From Phyllobacterium brassicacearum (GTDB taxonomy: Bacteria; Pseudomonadota; Alphaproteobacteria; Rhizobiales; Rhizobiaceae): a DNA stretch of 64,000 bases. Of this stretch, positions 54,877 through 64,000 are shown in pieces. Position 1 is the first letter of the stretch, and each line of letters starts with the position of its first letter. The stretch spans positions 124,001 to 188,000 of the forward strand of contig NZ_PGGO01000001.1 in the NCBI RefSeq assembly GCF_003010955.1. The letters run 5' to 3'. A program made the translations under genes and the position numbers. The notes beneath the pieces were generated by a model that was given only the letters and a program-made list of their open reading frames with translations, made no database searches and was not told the origin of the DNA.

Positions 54877-55057
54877 TGAAATCTTTTCCTTAACTTAAAC
54901 TATTGCTTTTATTAAATTAATTTAGATAAAAACATTTCCGACGCATTGTCGGCATATCAGATGTACCATTCCCATATCGGGATTGCATGTAACTTCGATG
55001 ACATTTTCGGGTCACCCCGCCCGCATTTAAGCCGTTTACACTTTATGAGTGGATCGG

Positions 55058-55075
55058 GTGTCACAGTACTGACAT
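55058..55075 (+). promoter_or_regulatory. Pho-box-like sequence
   Basis: GTGTCAC-AGTA-CTGACAT agrees with 11 of 14 informative positions of the PhoB direct repeat CTGTCAT-N4-CTGTCAT. It lies upstream of the hypothetical gene at 55169 and on the far side of the decayed phospholipase gene. The AT-rich 54877-55057 stretch shows nothing else. Weak evidence. Confidence 0.25.
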
Positions 55076-55168
55076 CATTGGAGCGGTGATTTGGGTGTGA
55101 ACCCCAAGGGCAGGAAACAGAGGGCGGACCGCAAACCGCTCTTCGCAAAAAGAATGACGAGGCCGGAT

Positions 55169-55510
55169 ATGATGCCTGACGCTGGCAAAGCGGTTTCGCT
55201 TGAAGTTGTAGAAATTGAACTCGCGCTTGGCGCGCAGGATATCGTTGCCGATGGATTTGAAGGCGCCTTGCGCAAAGCCGCGGATCTCGTCGGCGGTGAG
55301 CTGATCTTCAATATCAGGGCCCCGGAGGATAGTGATCAGCAGCGGATAGCGGCGATCTCGGTGTCCGACGGGGCAGTTGAACAAATGGTGTTCGTCATGC
55401 TTGGCAATGACGGGACCAGCCTGACCGTGACCTCCGAGCAGGGCGAAAATACGCTGCTCAGCAAACTTGGCCAGGACTTTGCCGCCGTCATGAAAGGCCA
55501 GCGGCCGTAA
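55169..55510 (+). CDS. Hypothetical protein
   Basis: 113 residues from ATG 55169, with GAGG 8 nt upstream; GTG 55091 or ATG 55154 would be longer alternatives. The product has VSLEVVEIELALGAQDIVAD, DLVGGELIFNIRAPEDSDQ and MVFVMLGNDGTSLTVTS, which looks like a small alpha/beta soluble protein with no signal. I do not recognise it. The opposite strand has a 157-residue frame with worse composition, rejected. Coding is inferred from composition and the ribosome-binding site only. Confidence 0.55.
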   Translation: MMPDAGKAVSLEVVEIELALGAQDIVADGFEGALRKAADLVGGELIFNIRAPEDSDQQRIAAISVSDGAVEQMVFVMLGNDGTSLTVTSEQGENTLLSKLGQDFAAVMKGQRP

Positions 55511-55643
55511 GACGCATTCTCGCTGTATCGGCATAGGTTTTGTTCAACTCCATGCAAGAATGGGACAAGTTTCGACGATTCCCGCCCGAGAATCCGCGAA
55601 TTCGGTACAAGATTCTGCACCTGGAGTTGAGATTTTGGTTAGT

Positions 55644-55672
55644 CCGGTTGCGGCATGTTTTCTCGCAACCGG
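55644..55672. promoter_or_regulatory. Leader hairpin before the aminotransferase gene
   Basis: CCGGTTGCG (55644-55652) pairs perfectly with CGCAACCGG (55664-55672) around an 11-nt loop, ending 61 nt before the ATG at 55734. The following GCTTTGCT is a weak T-rich tail, so it may be an attenuator or the terminator of the hypothetical gene. The 55511-55733 gap shows no other feature. Confidence 0.35.
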
Positions 55673-55733
55673 GCTTTGCTCTCGGCAACAAGTCCCGGTA
55701 AGGTTGCTTATCCTCTAATGCCGGAGTCATGCC

Positions 55734-57128
55734 ATGGCGAACAGCCTCCCCCTCACAAATGTCCAGCAGCGCGATATCAATTCGGTCTTGCATCCCTATA
55801 CGCCACTCCACAAGCTCGCTGAGACCGGACCGCTGGTGATGGGGCATGGCAAGGGTGTCTATCTCTTCGACACACAGGGCAAGGAATACATCGAGGGCAT
55901 GTCGGGGCTTTGGTGCGCCGGGCTCGGATATGGCGATGAGGAGATGATCGAGGCGGCCAACGAGCAGATGCGGACGCTGCCCTATTACCATCTCTTTGGC
56001 GGCAAGGGCATGGAGCCGGCCATCGAACTCGCTGAAAAGCTTAAGGAAATCGCGCCTGTGCCGATTTCGAAGGTGTTCTATACCTCGTCTGGTTCCGAGG
56101 CCAACGATACGCAGGTGAAGCTTGCGTGGTACTATAACAATGTACTTGGCCGGCCGAAAAAGAAGAAGATCATCTCTCGCGTCAAGGCTTACCACGGCGT
56201 CACGGTCATGGCCGCATCGCTGACCGGGCTGCCTGGCAACCACAAGGGCTGGGACCTGCCGGTCAGCGGCGTCCTGCACACGGATTGCCCGCATTTTTAC
56301 CGTTTCGGCCAGGAGGGCGAGAGCGAGGCTGAGTTTGTGGCGCGTCTTGCCAAGTCATTGATAGATATGATCGAACGCGAAGGACCCGAGACGATTGCCG
56401 CGTTCATAGCGGAGCCGGTCATGGGGGCCGGGGGCGTCATTGTTCCGCCTTCGGGCTATTTCGCCGCCATCGAACCCATCCTGCGCGAGCATGATATTCT
56501 CATCATCGCCGACGAGGTCATCAACGGCTTTGGCCGCACCGGCAACTGGTGGGGCAGCCAGACCGTCGGTATGACACCAACGACCATTTCGGCCGCCAAG
56601 CAATTGACCGCCGCCTACGCCCCCCTTGGTGCGGTCCTGGTACCGGAGGATCTTTATCAGGCCTATGTCGACCACAGCGCCCAGATCGGCACATTCGGTC
56701 ATGGTTTCACCTATGGCGGACATCCGGTCGGTTGTGCGCTTGGCATCAAAGCCATCGAAATTTATCAGCGCCGGAATATTGTCGAGTATGTTCGCGGCCT
56801 GACGCCGACTTTCGAAGCTCGGTTGAACAAGATAAAGGATCATCCGCTCGTGGGCGAAGTTCGTTCTTGTGGACTCGTTGGCGCAGTAGAATTGGTTGCT
56901 GACAAAACCACGAAGCGTTCCTTCGACCCAGCGCACGGTGTTGGATCAAATCTTGTGAAGTTCCTTGAAGGACACGGCGCTATACTTCGTGCGCTTGGCG
57001 ACACCATCGCGTTCTGCCCGCCAATGATCATCACCGAGGACGAGTTGAACGAACTCTTCAATCGCTTCGAATTGGCACTGGCCGACACCGAGGCTTACGT
57101 TTCGAAAAACGGGCTGCGCGCGCAATAA
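55734..57128 (+). CDS. Class III aminotransferase (omega-amino acid:pyruvate type)
   Basis: 464 residues. Family motifs are intact: YTSSGSEANDTQVKLAWYY (PLP phosphate), IIADEVINGFGRTG, the PLP-lysine in ISAAKQLTAAYAPLGAV and TYGGHPVGCALG. The N-terminal HLFGGKGMEP and the family length fit omega-amino-acid:pyruvate or putrescine-type aminotransferases; the amine substrate is not determined. It is intact, unlike the phospholipase and GH31 genes on either side. A good terminator hairpin follows 20 nt after its stop. Confidence 0.9.
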   Translation: MANSLPLTNVQQRDINSVLHPYTPLHKLAETGPLVMGHGKGVYLFDTQGKEYIEGMSGLWCAGLGYGDEEMIEAANEQMRTLPYYHLFGGKGMEPAIELAEKLKEIAPVPISKVFYTSSGSEANDTQVKLAWYYNNVLGRPKKKKIISRVKAYHGVTVMAASLTGLPGNHKGWDLPVSGVLHTDCPHFYRFGQEGESEAEFVARLAKSLIDMIEREGPETIAAFIAEPVMGAGGVIVPPSGYFAAIEPILREHDILIIADEVINGFGRTGNWWGSQTVGMTPTTISAAKQLTAAYAPLGAVLVPEDLYQAYVDHSAQIGTFGHGFTYGGHPVGCALGIKAIEIYQRRNIVEYVRGLTPTFEARLNKIKDHPLVGEVRSCGLVGAVELVADKTTKRSFDPAHGVGSNLVKFLEGHGAILRALGDTIAFCPPMIITEDELNELFNRFELALADTEAYVSKNGLRAQ

Positions 57129-57143
57129 TTTCAATTGGTCAAG

Positions 57144-57176
57144 GCATGAAAGGGCAGTCAGAAACTGCCCTTTCAT
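57144..57176. terminator. Bidirectional terminator between convergent genes
   Basis: ATGAAAGGGCAGT-CAGA-AACTGCCCTTTCAT is a near-perfect palindrome with a GC-rich core and flanking A/T runs, located between the convergent aminotransferase and GH31 genes. It can act on both strands. Confidence 0.75.
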
Positions 57177-57183
57177 GATCTTA

Positions 57184-59024
57184 TCACTGGGTGGTCAGCG
57201 TAACGCTTTGCTTTGCCTGTGCTTTTATCCGAACGTAGGTCACGTCTATATTGCCATGGGCTGGGTCTTTGCCGGCAATCCAGCCTTCACCAGTCAGAGC
57301 GGCAAGGTTCGCAACCTGACCTACCTTCACGCCATTCAACTCGACACTCGTGGCAATTGGGCCATGGATTTTCACAGTATAATATTCGAGCTCCGGCTTG
57401 AAACTGCCCTCTGGTGCAGCCACTTCGAATAGAACCGTTTTGCCAGTCCTTTGCACGGACAATTTCTGCAGGAAATACACACCTTTTTCGTAATCATACG
57501 TCTTGCCGTCATCATCATAATACTCGAAGGATGTGCGCTTGGTGTCCGGGAACACTTCCACATCCAGTTCCTTCAGTGGCTTTTGTCCCACATATTGCAC
57601 GTCTTCGTGCATCATCGGGATAATCGCACCCTGACGAATGAACAGGGGGAAATTATTCTCCCAATTTCCCGTGCCGAAATTCATCGTTCGGCCACCCTGC
57701 TGCGAGTTTCCCGCGCTCCATTCTGTCCAGTTGCCGGCAGGCAGATATATTTCCTTGTTTTGCTGACCTTGCTCCACCACCGGAGATGCCATCAGCCAAT
57801 CCCCGAACAACCAGCTATCGACATTGTTGGCAACGTTCCCGTCTTCAGGCCAATCGAAAAGCAATGGACGGACAATGCCGACGCCGGTCTTGTTGCGCTG
57901 ATGTTCATGGCTGTAGATATAGGGAATGAGCTTGTAACGCAGCTTGATCGCTTCGTATATTGCGGTATCCTTCATATCTTGAGGCTTGTCCGAATCCTTC
58001 TTTTTTGGAACATAATGCCAGGGCTGGCGTTGTATCCCATTGTCACCATGGACGCGGAAGATCGGCGTAAAAATGGCAAACTGCATCCAGCGGGCATAAT
58101 CCTCATTGCCGGTGCCAATCTTGGTTTCCTTGCCATCGGGGTATTCGGTCCGATCGCGAAAGCCACCGGTATCCATGGTCCATTGCATGGCGCCGGCATT
58201 GATTGCACTCAGCATTTTCTTGCACTGATCAGCCATGACGCCAAAGCCATTGTTGATGTCGCCCGACCAGAGAGCATATACGTAGCGCTGAGCGCCCAGA
58301 TAGAAGTTGCGGTTGATGGACCAGACGCGCTTTTTGGGTGCGTACCGTAACGAAAATCATTTGCTTTATGCTCTACGATGACGTTGCCGATCTTGAGCTC
58401 GTTGATATCGATCGTCATCACCTTCGCGCTTTTGGCGTCGAGATTCGAAACGGTTGCGTCCGAAGGATTCCAACGGGCGGTGTATTGTCCCAAAACCAGA
58501 TCTTTACCCGTCGCAAGAGTTGAGTCCTTCAACTCGTAGGTGGCATCGGGTTTAAAGCCGGGGTCAACTACCCGGGTTTTCTCCGTGCCCTTTCCATCCG
58601 GCAAATAATGAACCCGAAACGCGTTGGCGGTCACGGCGCGAACCTCGAGCACATCCTTTTGCAGTTGCACATCAAAACCGCCTGGCTTTGGTGTGATCGT
58701 GCCATCCTTTATCAGCTGAACTTCAGATTCGACCGTCGTTCCACGATTGTCGCCATTCTCGCCGACAGCGCCCTTATCGCCGGGCAAGCCCTTGTCTCCG
58801 TTTGCACCTTTGTCTCCGACCTCACCTTTGTCGCCAGCCTCACCCTTGCCGCCGGCCTCACCTTTGTTGCCAGTTGGTCCTTTGTCGCCGGGATCACCCT
58901 TGGGTCCGGGTAGGCCGGCAAATGTACCAGCGCTCGATTGTGCTGTGTCTGTCTTTGAATCGTTGCAACCGGCGAGACCCGGCAACAACATCAAGCTCAG
59001 TATGGAAATTTGAATGCGGTTCAA
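57184..59024 (-). pseudogene. GH31 glycoside hydrolase lipoprotein with collagen-like stalk, internally deleted
   Basis: Two frames belong to one broken gene. The 5' part (59024 to about 58330) starts at TTG with AGGAGGAG and has a lipoprotein signal (ILSLMLLPGLAGCND), then about 19 Gly-X-Y triplets (GLPGPKGDPGDKGPTGNK and on), then the GH31 N-terminal beta domain up to KANDFRYGTHPK. A frameshift and deletion follow. The 3' part (about 58350 to 57184) resumes at RVWSINRNFYLGAQRYVYAL, ALWSGDINNGFGVMADQ, WTMDTGGF and ends with the GH31 C-terminal beta domains. The segment that should hold the nucleophile aspartate, roughly 300 residues, is missing. The intact ancestor was probably an alpha-glucosidase/xylosidase anchored to the cell envelope. 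Confidence 0.8.
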
Positions 59025-59378
59025 GATAACTCCTCCTCAAATCAAGGTGAGGCAAAACCAGACATTTCGAGGGAAAATCAATGACATGTGCAGCTACACC
59101 CGAACGTGCGGCGCCGTTACGCAGGTGGCTACATTCGCCACGACTGCGTCAAATAATTTATCCGGCTATGGTGTGGTTCTGTCTCTAAAAATGGTTCGCT
59201 AAAAAATGAACTGCGCGGAATAATCCGCAAAACCGTATGCACTATCAAACCTTCATGCGGATGAACCCCTCCCAAGGTGTCGCTCAATGAGCGTTCCGCA
59301 ACGAACACAATACAGACAAGTCTGTCAATTATCCCAAAGTCTAGATATTTTGATAGTCGTATAAAAGGGAACGAGCCG
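59025..59378. other. Intergenic stretch without recognised gene
   Basis: 353 nt between the divergent or co-directional GH31 pseudogene and the polysaccharide deacetylase gene. Only a short palindrome CAGACAAGTCTG (about 59323-59334) and the AGGAGGAG ribosome-binding site of the GH31 gene (reverse strand) are visible. Frames on both strands have poor composition. Confidence 0.5.
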
Positions 59379-60140
59379 TTAGACGCCTGGCCTTGCTGGC
59401 TGCTCACTCTCCTGAACGTCCTCAAGGCGCGCAAAATGGAAGCCCTTTTGCTTCAGAGCCAAAATGCCTTTGACGACACCCTCTCCCGCTACTCGTGTCG
59501 GCTGGTTGACATGGGCGATGATAACGTCGCCATCCTTGGCAGCTGAAATTCGCTTTTCAACCTGGCCGGCCAATAATGAGGCGCCCACGTCGGCATTCAG
59601 GGAATAACCGGCCACGCGATACCCCATCTGATGGACAAGTGTTATCGCATCGTCGCTGTAGCGTGCCGTCGCGTCACGATACCAGGCCGGCTTCGTCAGT
59701 GTCGCGGCGGTCATCGCATTCGCACCGCCTTCAATCTCCGTGCGAATAGCGGCCAGTGAACCGGCTGTTTTCAACCCGAACATCGTCGGCTGATTGTCGA
59801 TCGCAGGAATATGGTTGAGGCCATGATTTTCAAGTTCGAACAGGTCTGGGTGCGCTTTCATGATTGCTACTGAGTGGGCATTGTGCTTGAGCCAGCGGCC
59901 GGTGACAAAGATTGTCGCCGGGATATGGTTTTCAACCAATGCATTGAGCATGCGCATATCCGTCTGGCCGGAGCAGGCGTCAAGCGTCAAGGCCACCTGC
60001 GGTGTGATATTACCACCCCTGGCTATGTACAGCTTTGGTTCAACGAAGTGCGTATCTTTGTGTGGTGATGCAACGCTTGCAGATAGAACGAGGAAGGGAA
60101 TTGCGAGAACGGCGGAGAGTTTGTTCACGATGGGATCCAT
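59379..60140 (-). CDS. Polysaccharide deacetylase (NodB-homology) family protein
   Basis: 253 residues with a probable Sec signal (LSAVLAIPFLVLSASVAS). The NodB domain is recognised by VALTLDACSGQTD, FVTGRWLKHNAHSV, ELENHGLNHIPAID and YSLNADVGASLLA. Motif 1 reads LTLDACSG instead of TFDDG: the first aspartate (catalytic base) is kept but the second, normally a metal ligand, is alanine; the histidine pair of motif 2 (HGLNH) is kept. Probably exported and acting on a surface glycan or peptidoglycan, with uncertain activity. Confidence 0.8.
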   Translation of the reverse strand: MDPIVNKLSAVLAIPFLVLSASVASPHKDTHFVEPKLYIARGGNITPQVALTLDACSGQTDMRMLNALVENHIPATIFVTGRWLKHNAHSVAIMKAHPDLFELENHGLNHIPAIDNQPTMFGLKTAGSLAAIRTEIEGGANAMTAATLTKPAWYRDATARYSDDAITLVHQMGYRVAGYSLNADVGASLLAGQVEKRISAAKDGDVIIAHVNQPTRVAGEGVVKGILALKQKGFHFARLEDVQESEQPARPGV

Positions 60141-60206
60141 GCGAGGAGTATCCGCGCCCGGATAAGTGGGGATACAAGCGGATTTGTGGCAGAATCCCTT
60201 ACACTC

Positions 60207-62870
60207 TCACTTTGATTTGGCAGATGCCTGCGCAGCCGCCAGACGGGCAATCGGAACCCGGAAAGGCGAGCAGGAGACATAGTCGAGGCCGGTTTCCTCA
60301 CAGAAGTGGATGGAAGCCGGGTCACCCCCATGTTCGCCACATATGCCGAGCTTGATGTTCGGACGGGTCGCCCTGCCCTTCTCGGCTGCGAGCCGGACAA
60401 GTTCACCCACGCCATCGACATCGATGGACACGAATGGATCCTGCTCGATGATTCCCTTCGTCTGATAGGTCATCAGGAAGGAAGAGGCATCATCTCGCGA
60501 GATGCCAAAGGTGGTTTGGGTCAAGTCGTTGGTACCAAAGGAGAAAAACTCGGCGACTTCGGCGATGGAATGTGCCCGGACCGCAGCGCGCGGCAACTCG
60601 ATCATCGTCCCGACAAGGTAGTTGATCTTGATGTCGGCTTCCTTCATCACATCGGCTGCAACCGCATCGATCCGCGCCTTCACGAAATCCAGTTCGGCAC
60701 GGAGCCCGACGAGCGGCACCATGATTTCCGGTTCGACGGGTGCGCCCGTCGATTTGGCGGCCTGAACTGCTGCTTCGAAAATTGCCCGCGCCTGCATTTC
60801 AGCAATTTCCGGGTAGGAAATGGCAAGGCGGCAGCCGCGATGGCCAAGCATCGGATTGAACTCATGCAAGCTCTCAGTCCGCTCGCGCAGCTTCTCAGCA
60901 TTCACGTTCATGGCGGCGGCCACTTCGGCGATTTCCTCTTCCGTCTTCGGCAGGAACTCATGCAAAGGCGGATCAAGCAGGCGAATTGTGACCGGCAGAC
61001 CATTCATGATTTCAAATAGTTCGACAAAATCCGAGCGCTGCATCGGCAGCAGCTTGTCGAGGGCCGCACGGCGCCCCTTCTCGTTGTCAGCGAGGATCAT
61101 TTCGCGCATGGCGATAATGCGTTCGCCTTCAAAGAACATGTGCTCGGTGCGGCATAGGCCGATACCTTCAGCTCCAAACGAACGTGCCATACGGGCATCG
61201 GCCGGAGTCTCGGCATTGGCGCGCACTCTCATGCGCCGCGCCACATCGGCCCATTCCATGATCTTGCCGAAATCACCGGAAAGCTCCGGCTGCAACATCG
61301 GTACCGTCCCCTTCAGCACCTGGCCGGTGCCACCGTCGATGGTGACAATGTCGCCCTTCTTCAAAACGACGCCCATGGCCAGCAGGGTTTCGTTGCGATA
61401 GTCGACACGCAAGGAACCGGCGCCTGAAACGCAGGGCTTGCCCATGCCGCGCGCCACCACGGCGGCGTGGCTGGTCATGCCGCCGCGAGTGGTCAGGATC
61501 GCTTCGGCCGCATGCATGCCGTGGATGTCTTCCGGGCTTGTCTCGATGCGCACGAGAATAGCTTTGCGGCCTTCCGATTTCAGCTGCTCGGCATCTTCCG
61601 ATGAGAAAACGATTTCACCCGAGGCCGCTCCCGGCGATGCTGGAAGGCCGCTGCCGATGACATTGCGCTTCGCGTTGGGGTCGATCGTCGGGTGGAGGAG
61701 TTGATCAAGGGAAGCCGGATCGATGCGCAGTACTGCTTCGTCACGGGAAATCAGCCCTTCGTCGGCCATCTCCACCGCAATCTTCAACGCAGCCTTCGCC
61801 GTTCGCTTGCCGGAGCGCGTCTGCAGCATCCAGAGTTTGCCATTTTCAATGGTGAACTCGAGGTCCTGCATATCGGTATAGTGCTTCTCCAGCCGCTCCG
61901 AGACGGCGCAGAACTCGGCAAACGCCTGCGGCATGACCTTTTCAAGCGATGGCTTGTCTGATCCAGCTGCGATGCGCGCTTCTTCAGTGATGTTTTGCGG
62001 CGTGCGAATACCAGCAACAACATCCTCGCCTTGCGCGTTGACCAGAAATTCGCCGTAGAGCTTCTTCTCGCCGGTCGAGGGATTACGCGTAAAAGCGACT
62101 CCCGTGGCAGACCGGTCGCCCATGTTGCCGAAGACCATGGCCTGAACACTGACGGCTGTTCCCCAATTCTCCGGGATATTGTGAAGGCGGCGATAGGTGA
62201 TGGCGCGGGTATTCATCCAGCTTGAGAAAACCGCTCCGATCGCTCCCCACAGCTGTCGTTCAGGCTCCTGCGGGAAAGGCTGTTCCAGCTCCTCTTCGAC
62301 CTTAGCCTTATAGAGGGCAATGATCCCTTTCCAATCGGCAGCCGATAGCGACGTGTCAACCTCGTAGCCAAGGTTGGCTTTTGTATCCTCGAGGATTTCC
62401 TCAAAGACCGAATGATCCAGCCCCATTACAACGTCGGAATACATCTGGATGAAGCGCCGATAGCTGTCATAGGCGAACCGTTCGTCGCCAGTTTCTCGGG
62501 CGATCGCCTCGACTGTTTCATCATTGAGGCCGAGATTGAGGACGGTATCCATCATGCCGGGCATCGAAGCGCGCGAGCCTGAGCGCACGGAAACAAGGAG
62601 CGGTTTACTCTTGTCGCCAAACGTGCGGCCGGTGAGGCTCGCGATATGGGTCAGCGCGGTCTTGACGTCAGCTTCAAGGGAATCGGGATATTGGCGGCTA
62701 TTTTCATAGAACCAGCTGCAGACCTCGGTGGTTATCGTGAAACCTGGTGGAACCGGCAGCCCCAGCGAGCACATTTCCGCAAGATTCGCGCCTTTCCCGC
62801 CGAGAAGATTGCGGTCGCCCGCGGAACCTTCCGCCTTTCCATCACCGAATGTATAGACCCATTTTACCAT
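60207..62870 (-). CDS. ppdK: Pyruvate, phosphate dikinase
   Basis: 887 residues, the standard bacterial length. The nucleotide-binding domain starts LLGGKGANLAEMCSLGLPVPPGF; the phosphohistidine domain has GGMTSHAAVVARGMGKPCVS (catalytic His in TSH); the PEP/pyruvate barrel ends LGICGEHGGDPASIHFCEETGLDYVSCSPF. It interconverts pyruvate, ATP and Pi with PEP, AMP and PPi. It starts about 150 nt from the smc stop on the same strand. Confidence 0.96.
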   Translation of the reverse strand: MVKWVYTFGDGKAEGSAGDRNLLGGKGANLAEMCSLGLPVPPGFTITTEVCSWFYENSRQYPDSLEADVKTALTHIASLTGRTFGDKSKPLLVSVRSGSRASMPGMMDTVLNLGLNDETVEAIARETGDERFAYDSYRRFIQMYSDVVMGLDHSVFEEILEDTKANLGYEVDTSLSAADWKGIIALYKAKVEEELEQPFPQEPERQLWGAIGAVFSSWMNTRAITYRRLHNIPENWGTAVSVQAMVFGNMGDRSATGVAFTRNPSTGEKKLYGEFLVNAQGEDVVAGIRTPQNITEEARIAAGSDKPSLEKVMPQAFAEFCAVSERLEKHYTDMQDLEFTIENGKLWMLQTRSGKRTAKAALKIAVEMADEGLISRDEAVLRIDPASLDQLLHPTIDPNAKRNVIGSGLPASPGAASGEIVFSSEDAEQLKSEGRKAILVRIETSPEDIHGMHAAEAILTTRGGMTSHAAVVARGMGKPCVSGAGSLRVDYRNETLLAMGVVLKKGDIVTIDGGTGQVLKGTVPMLQPELSGDFGKIMEWADVARRMRVRANAETPADARMARSFGAEGIGLCRTEHMFFEGERIIAMREMILADNEKGRRAALDKLLPMQRSDFVELFEIMNGLPVTIRLLDPPLHEFLPKTEEEIAEVAAAMNVNAEKLRERTESLHEFNPMLGHRGCRLAISYPEIAEMQARAIFEAAVQAAKSTGAPVEPEIMVPLVGLRAELDFVKARIDAVAADVMKEADIKINYLVGTMIELPRAAVRAHSIAEVAEFFSFGTNDLTQTTFGISRDDASSFLMTYQTKGIIEQDPFVSIDVDGVGELVRLAAEKGRATRPNIKLGICGEHGGDPASIHFCEETGLDYVSCSPFRVPIARLAAAQASAKSK

Positions 62871-63026
62871 TGCAGCCTCCCATGCCGCCAGAGCATAACA
62901 GAGGTCTACGCGATCAACAGGTCAAGCACCATCAAAAAATGCTGCATCGCAGCATTCAAATCGATTAGCAGAGTAAATCCGCATTAAGTTTTGAAATCCT
63001 TTGTCATTCGGCAGGCTTCGACCGTC

Positions 63027-64000
63027 CTAGCTCGCTTCGCGCAGCTGTTCAGCCATCTGCAGATCGACGGAAACCAACTGACTGACACCCTGCTCGGCCA
63101 TGGTCACGCCAAACAGCCGGTTCATACGAGCCATGGTAATCGGATTGTGTGTGATGACCACAAAGCGCGTGTCGGTGGACGAGGCCATTTCGTCCATCAG
63201 ATTGCAGAATCGCTCCACATTGTGATCGTCGAGCGGGGCATCCACTTCGTCCAGCACGCAGATTGGCGCAGGATTGGTCAGGAACACCGCGAATATCAAT
63301 GCCATCGCCGTCAGCGCCTGCTCGCCGCCAGACAGAAGGGTCATCGTCTGCGGCTTCTTGCCCGGTGGCCGGGCGAGGATTTCAAGTCCTGCTTCCAAGG
63401 GATCATCCGATTCAATCAGCTGCAGCTCGGCCGTTCCTCCACCGAACAGGTGGGTGAACAGGCGCTGAAACTGGACATTGACCACTTCGAACGCTGCCAG
63501 CAGACGCTCACGCCCTTCGCGATTCAGGCTCTGAATTGCCTGACGCAGTTTCTTGACCGCCTCGATGATGTCCTCGCGCTCGCTGACAATCGCCTCAAGC
63601 CGCCTGGAAAGCTCTTCCTGTTCTTCTTCGGCACGCAGGTTTACGGCGCCAAGGCGCTCACGCTCAATCTTGAGGCGCTCAAGATTGCGTTCTGTGGCGT
63701 CGACGTCCGGCAGCGGGTCATTCGGGCCAAGCCCGGTCAGTTTCATTGCTTCGTGCGGTGCGCAGTTCAGCGCTTCGGCAATACGTACTTCCGCATCCTT
63801 CCGCCGTTCCTGCGCCGCAGCAAGGCGTTCCTCGGCACGGGCCCTGCCCTCGCGCGCCGTCGCAAGAGACTGGATCGCGTCTGTAGCTGCGCGGTCGAGC
63901 TCCTGCTGCCTGGCTTCAGCAACGGCAAGCTTGTCGGCCGCTTCTTTGCGCAGTGCCTCTGCCTCTGACAGTTGCGACAACAGCATCCTGTTGCGCTCGG
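63027..64000 (-). CDS. smc: Chromosome segregation protein SMC, C-terminal part (partial)
   Basis: The open frame enters from the window edge (first in-frame Met at 63986, but codons before it are also open). The head domain is complete at the C-terminus: [18 protein letters not shown] (ABC signature), [19 protein letters not shown] (Walker B) and the D-loop/H-loop [19 protein letters not shown]. The remainder is coiled coil rich in Glu, Ala and Arg. SMC condenses and segregates the chromosome with ScpAB. The N-terminal ATP-binding half is outside the window. Confidence 0.93.
   Translation of the reverse strand, partial: ERNRMLLSQLSEAEALRKEAADKLAVAEARQQELDRAATDAIQSLATAREGRARAEERLAAAQERRKDAEVRIAEALNCAPHEAMKLTGLGPNDPLPDVDATERNLERLKIERERLGAVNLRAEEEQEELSRRLEAIVSEREDIIEAVKKLRQAIQSLNREGRERLLAAFEVVNVQFQRLFTHLFGGGTAELQLIESDDPLEAGLEILARPPGKKPQTMTLLSGGEQALTAMALIFAVFLTNPAPICVLDEVDAPLDDHNVERFCNLMDEMASSTDTRFVVITHNPITMARMNRLFGVTMAEQGVSQLVSVDLQMAEQLREAS

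Noticed and set aside
55061-55534. 157-residue frame on the minus strand
   Set aside because: Composition rich in His, Arg and Phe without fold pattern; the plus-strand frame 55169-55510 has a ribosome-binding site and ordinary composition.

Overview
The window looks like chromosome of an alphaproteobacterium of the order Hyphomicrobiales (Rhizobiales), most like Phyllobacteriaceae or Brucellaceae. This rests on the rhizobial-type L-asparaginase II, the betICAB operon, fused CysN/CysC, a TIGR03808 Tat protein, a pyridoxamine-pyruvate aminotransferase like the Mesorhizobium loti enzyme, and CTTG-N17-TTATAT promoters. Genus is inference only. No phage, IS element or CRISPR array was seen; gene density is ordinary and both strands are used.

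Layout. 0-6 kb: end of methylmalonyl-CoA mutase, CorA transporter, a Doc toxin remnant, two DUF1801 genes, a GreA/GreB-type factor, TIGR03808, asparaginase, DUF3750. 6-15 kb: a thiolase divergent from betI-betC-betA-betB (choline-O-sulfate to glycine betaine) with a clear BetI palindrome, then a guanylyltransferase/AGE-epimerase fusion and tRNA-Pro. 15-17 kb: small, mostly membrane, proteins and a candidate general-stress promoter. 17-24 kb: a peptide-class ABC transporter and a pyridoxamine-pyruvate aminotransferase; a Phd/VapC toxin-antitoxin pair on the other strand splits the operon. 24-30.6 kb: an amidoligase/ATP-grasp/transglutaminase cluster. 30.6-34.4 kb: cobalamin riboswitch, a palindromic repeat, and a FecBCD/BtuFCD-type ABC transporter. 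34.4-38.3 kb: cysQ, cysNC, cysD (sulfate activation). 38.5-43.8 kb: ribokinase, tRNA-Gln, envelope polysaccharide genes (WecA-like, GT2, CapD/WbpM-like). At 43.8-44.0 kb there is a good candidate for an unannotated small RNA, with promoter, two hairpins and U-tract.

44.4-51.6 kb: purine degradation (uraH, uraD, xdhB, xdhA, allA, puuE), then two overlapping tiny membrane-protein genes and bioY. 51.7-53.6 kb: MBL-fold hydrolase and DUF1499. 53.7-59 kb is a decay zone: a phospholipase C and a collagen-stalk GH31 lipoprotein have each lost their middle, flanking an intact class III aminotransferase. The window ends with a polysaccharide deacetylase, ppdK and the 3' end of smc.

Repeats: one ~160-bp element is present in opposite orientations at 35.2 and 52.7 kb; two long palindromic elements with a shared core lie at 6.2 and 31.3 kb; a separate hairpin element lies at 53.7 kb.
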